Assembly: GCA_000442125.1 (NCBI GenBank)
Contig: KE546975.1
Location: forward strand, 806,001 to 870,000
DNA: 64,000 nucleotides
Reading direction: 5' to 3'
Origin: Opeltia flavorubescens
Taxonomy: Eukaryota > Ascomycota > Lecanoromycetes > Teloschistales > Teloschistaceae
Under the pieces are notes generated by a model. The model saw only the letters and a program-made list of their open reading frames with translations, made no database searches and was not told the origin of the DNA. Shown here one piece after another: positions 61,002-64,000 of this stretch. The first letter of the stretch is position 1. The number at the start of each line of letters is the position of its first letter. Both the position numbers and the translations under genes were made by a program.

Positions 61002-62890
61002 TCAACCCAAAAGATCATCCAGCCCTCCCCCTGTCCTCCCTCCACCGTTCCTCTGATTTTGCACCTGGCTCTGTGGCGCCATCGCTCCTGCACTATTCAT
61101 AGAAGCTGGTGCTGCATTGGCGCCCCAGATGCCCTGGCTCGCCTTCTCTTTAGCCATGCTTGCGAGATTCGGTCCAGAGTTTCCGGACGTGTTGGATTTT
61201 GTTTTGATGCCCGCTGAAGTGCTGGCTGTGGACCAGAGGGAGCTGAAAGCATCACCTGATGGTTTGGCGCTGGCGGGTTTGTTGGAAATATTGCTGCCGA
61301 AAGATTGGGTGGATGTAAGCGAAGGTTTAGGCTGGGATGCGCCTGTTGTAGCGGACGGCTGGATTTGGACGGAAGTGTAGTAGTTTGGTTGCGCGGCTCG
61401 ATAGCCGGTTGGTCGTGGTGGCTGTTGCTGCTGAGTGGAAGGTGGAGGGGGTGATGCAAACGTGCTTGATGTGGGCGGGGGAGATGTTGTGAATGTGCTT
61501 GCTGGTGGGGAAGTGATGCCAGTCGTGCTTGGGGTCGGGGAGATGGAGTTGAAGCCAACGAGGTCGTTGAGATTAGCGCCTTGGGAACCAGAGACAGGTT
61601 TGGGGGCTGCCAGCGGGGTAGGAGAAGCAATCGAACTCGTTGAATTTGGAGGAAACGAAAGGCCAGGGATAGCCGGTTTCGAGGTTGTTGAGTTACTCGG
61701 GGTTGCGGATTGAAAGTCGTCAAAGTCGTCTTCCTCATTGGTCCCGCCGGCTTGTAATGATGCAAAGCCGTCGTCCATCGGGTTCGGAGCTGATTTCTTC
61801 CCATTTGAAGCGAAGTCTTTGGGCGGTGTCTTCGGTGGTATATCATCAACATCGAAGCTTAAGATATCGACTTCTGGTTCCTTTTTCTTTGGTGGAGCCG
61901 GCTTGTTGGTTTCTCGTCGGGTGCCTGAGGATGAAGTCTCTGTCTTACGTCGAGCTGGACTTGCCACTCCGCCTTCATCGTTCTCATCGTACTCTTCGAA
62001 CCTGTCGCGGCGGCTGCTCGAATCCTGAAACTCGGATGTGTTTCCCCCGAAGCCGCCGCCATCGCCGTATACCCCCCCACTATATCCTCCGTATCCGGCA
62101 GATTCGCTGCCAAAGCCGCCGTACCTACTACCGCTTGACAATCCACCACTCATGGCCCCACCCTCAACGCCGCCGAATTTGTTACGGTTCGACCTCGCTT
62201 TTTTACGCTCAGCTCTAATCCGATCCACATCGCTCAACAGGTCGGTAAGCTCTTTCGACCGGTTGCGGACATTCACGCCTTGATCTTTGCCATTGTGATC
62301 GATAAAGTGGAATTGGCGCAGCATCTTTAGGAGTGACATATGTGACCGTGCGTCGTCAATGACTCGCTCGGAGCCATTTTTGACCAGGAATTCGAGGAGC
62401 TGCAGTCCCTATATCTTTAATTAAATCATAATCCGGGACATCAATGAACTCAAGAGCAGGATACCTTATAGATCTGCCTCCATTCTTCGGCGGACTTTTC
62501 TGTGAAGCGTTTGTAAATCATCGGCATTATTTCATTCAGTAATTGACTGGCGCCTATAAGCATGGCACGTGCGATGCCCCAAAAGGATACCGACTAGCTG
62601 TGTGTTGCATTGGCAATCTCCTGCATCAACGTGGACGACGCTCCCCATGGCTCGTTGTTGGTGGCTTCTCGAACCTGCAAGTGCTCTTGAGCTAGTAGCC
62701 TCTTTCAATTCGTAAACAGACCCGACCTTTGATTCCATTTCGGTGTAATTCATGACAGCTAGCAGAATTCCATTAGCTGGATATGGCGAAAGGGACTGGG
62801 GAGTCTACCATTCTGAACCTTTCGAACGCCTGCCTTAAGGTCATACAACGTTAAGTTGCTAACCTGATCTCTGAGGCTATTCAAATCCAT
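61002..62890 (-). CDS. ENT3: epsin-like clathrin adaptor (Ent3 type)
   Basis: ENTH-domain adaptor for clathrin-coated vesicles at the trans-Golgi or endosome. Five exons keep frame: 62890-62809, 62758-62727, 62674-62595, 62546-62465 and 62408-61002, for 560 residues. The ENTH domain is spread over all five: MDLNSLRDQVSNLTLYDLKAGVRKVQN, AVMNYTEMESK, VREATNNEPWGASSTLMQEI, QLLNEIMPMIYKRF and GLQLLEFLVKNGSERV. It ends near DLLSDVDRIRAERKKARSN. A Gly/Tyr-rich stretch, acidic EVDILSFDVDD and FDDFQSA motifs (likely clathrin/AP or GAE-domain binders), a Gln/Pro-rich run and a final GGLDDLLG follow. The MDLNSL start and PI-binding RxxR pattern fit Ent3/Ent5-type rather than Ent1/2; no ubiquitin-interacting motif was seen. 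Exons 2-4 are only 32-82 bases. Confidence 0.9.
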
Positions 62891-63350
62891 ATTGGAGCCT
62901 ACTAGAATGGGTTGGTATTCGTTATTGGATGAACAAAACAAGCGCTTTGACAAGGCGGGTTCATCCTCACTTTCAATATCTGCCAAGACGTGGAGAAGCT
63001 AAGAAGTTTAGCCGAGTGCCGGTTCAGGGGGAACGAAAAAGGGGCTCCAGGGGTTAAAATGCTATGAGGGTGATGCAGAGCAAGCAGACAGCTAATCACT
63101 GGCAATGGAATGTTGGTGAAAAGGTAAATATATCATTATCTAGATTCTTCAAGTATACTGCACTCGGTTTCAGATAAAGGAGCAATTGCCATGCCCAACT
63201 GGCTGTTGGGAATGCAGTATGCCTTTTCGGTCAATCCGACCGTTCGCTGATCAGAGATACCAAAGGTTGCCTCCAACGCCATAATCCATCGAAATATGTA
63301 CGGGGGTGCAGATATGTACATCTTGACATCTGGTCAAGGCCGGGATGCCC
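62891..63350. promoter_or_regulatory. promoter side of epsin gene
   Basis: About 460 bases between the epsin start and the stop of HMG-CoA reductase, both on the minus strand. The epsin frame is open upstream for 32 codons to 62986, but family alignment from memory supports MDLNSL as the start. A 61-residue frame at 63136-63321 is not convincing. Confidence 0.45.
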
Positions 63351-64000
63351 TCAACTTCGGGGAGGAGCTACTGTGGACGGAGTCATTGAGAGCTTTTGAG
63401 CAGCCTGTAGCCTGTCTGGCGCAGCCGAAAGGGCTGCTGATACCGGGGTCGACGATCTTGTAGGTACGGCACTGCGATTATGCTTCATGTGCGCAGAGAC
63501 CAGGTGACCTGCCGCGAGTGCGCTGCACAGACTGAGCTCGCCTGCCAGCACCGTTGCAGCCACAATTCGTGCTAATCGTCGGGCATTCTCGCCAGGTGCG
63601 GTAGGGTGAGGCCCTTTAACCCCGAGCAGATCGAGCATCGCGCTTTGGGGTTCGAGAACGGTGCCGCCACCAACGGTGCCGACTTCGATTGACGGCATTG
63701 ATACACTGATCTGTAAGTTCCCGTCAAAGCTAGACGGTGTTAGCGACTTCTTAACGCAGCGAGGGTGAATACTTACTTCCTCATGACCGTGATGCAGTTG
63801 CTGCTTTCAACATTCTGCGCTGGATCTTGTCCTGTAGCTAAGAAAATCGCAGTCACGACATTAGCTGCATGCGCATTGAAACCCCCAATACTCCCGGCCA
63901 TTGCACTTCCGATCAGATTTTTGCTGGTGTTGAGCTCGACCATCGCATTCACATCACTCTTCAACACGCTCTTCACCACGTTCGCTGGGATGATGGCTTC
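63351..64000 (-). CDS. HMG-CoA reductase, C-terminal part (cut by window)
   Basis: NADPH-dependent reduction of HMG-CoA to mevalonate, the control step of sterol and isoprenoid synthesis, in the ER membrane. Only the C-terminal catalytic end lies in the window: from 64000 to 63777 and, after a 47-base intron, 63729-63351. Visible motifs are [37 protein letters not shown], which includes the GSAMAG segment, then [20 protein letters not shown], the NADPH-loop [16 protein letters not shown], and the catalytic His in [11 protein letters not shown]. The tail after it is short. All active-site parts in view are intact. The 5' part, with membrane helices and sterol-sensing domain, would lie beyond the right end. 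Confidence 0.95.

Overview
The window is chromosomal DNA of a filamentous ascomycete (Pezizomycotina). The evidence is short GT-AG introns (mostly about 45-130 bases), a TEA-domain AbaA-type developmental regulator, a Sln1-type hybrid histidine kinase, a COP9 signalosome subunit and secreted fungal glycosidases. Leotiomycetes is a possible class, but that is a guess; nothing here decides it. No rRNA, tRNA, CRISPR array, provirus or intact transposon was recognised.

Layout, left to right. 1-1.8 kb: AT-rich, gene-poor edge with a short direct repeat and telomere-like motifs. 1.8-13.2 kb: RAX1-like RGS membrane protein (-), SLN1 osmosensor kinase (-), RAD1 of the 9-1-1 checkpoint clamp (-), GCN5 histone acetyltransferase (+), CSN7 (-). 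14-19.4 kb: Ccc2-type copper ATPase (+), DUF155/Rmd1-like membrane protein (+). 20-30 kb: abaA-like TEA factor (-), MRD1 ribosome-biogenesis factor (-), a seven-exon dynein light chain (+), DUR3 urea transporter (-). 31-40 kb: DUF7514-like protein (+), small secreted protein (+), quinone-oxidoreductase-like enzyme (-), F-box protein (+), a mitochondrial-looking protein (-). 40-51.6 kb: disordered protein (-), MFS transporter with a very long disordered head (-), Nit2-type amidase (-), GH128-like secreted glycosidase (-), proline dehydrogenase (-). 51.6-64 kb: a 2.3-kb stretch with no recognised gene, a Cys-rich secreted protein that looks decayed (+), SSU72 phosphatase (-), SH3 protein (+), epsin (-), and the 3' part of HMG-CoA reductase (-), cut by the window end.

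The genes do not form a metabolic cluster. They are mainly core housekeeping genes for DNA repair, chromatin, rRNA processing, RNA polymerase II CTD phosphatase, endocytic sorting, sterol synthesis and nitrogen use (DUR3, PUT1, Nit2), with a few secreted or lineage-variable genes between them. Exon borders were worked out by hand from GT/AG signals, frame continuity and family alignment from memory; transcript data would be decisive. No convincing undescribed system was found. The oddest items are the transporter with about 910 disordered residues ahead of its membrane domain and the dynein light chain split into seven small exons.
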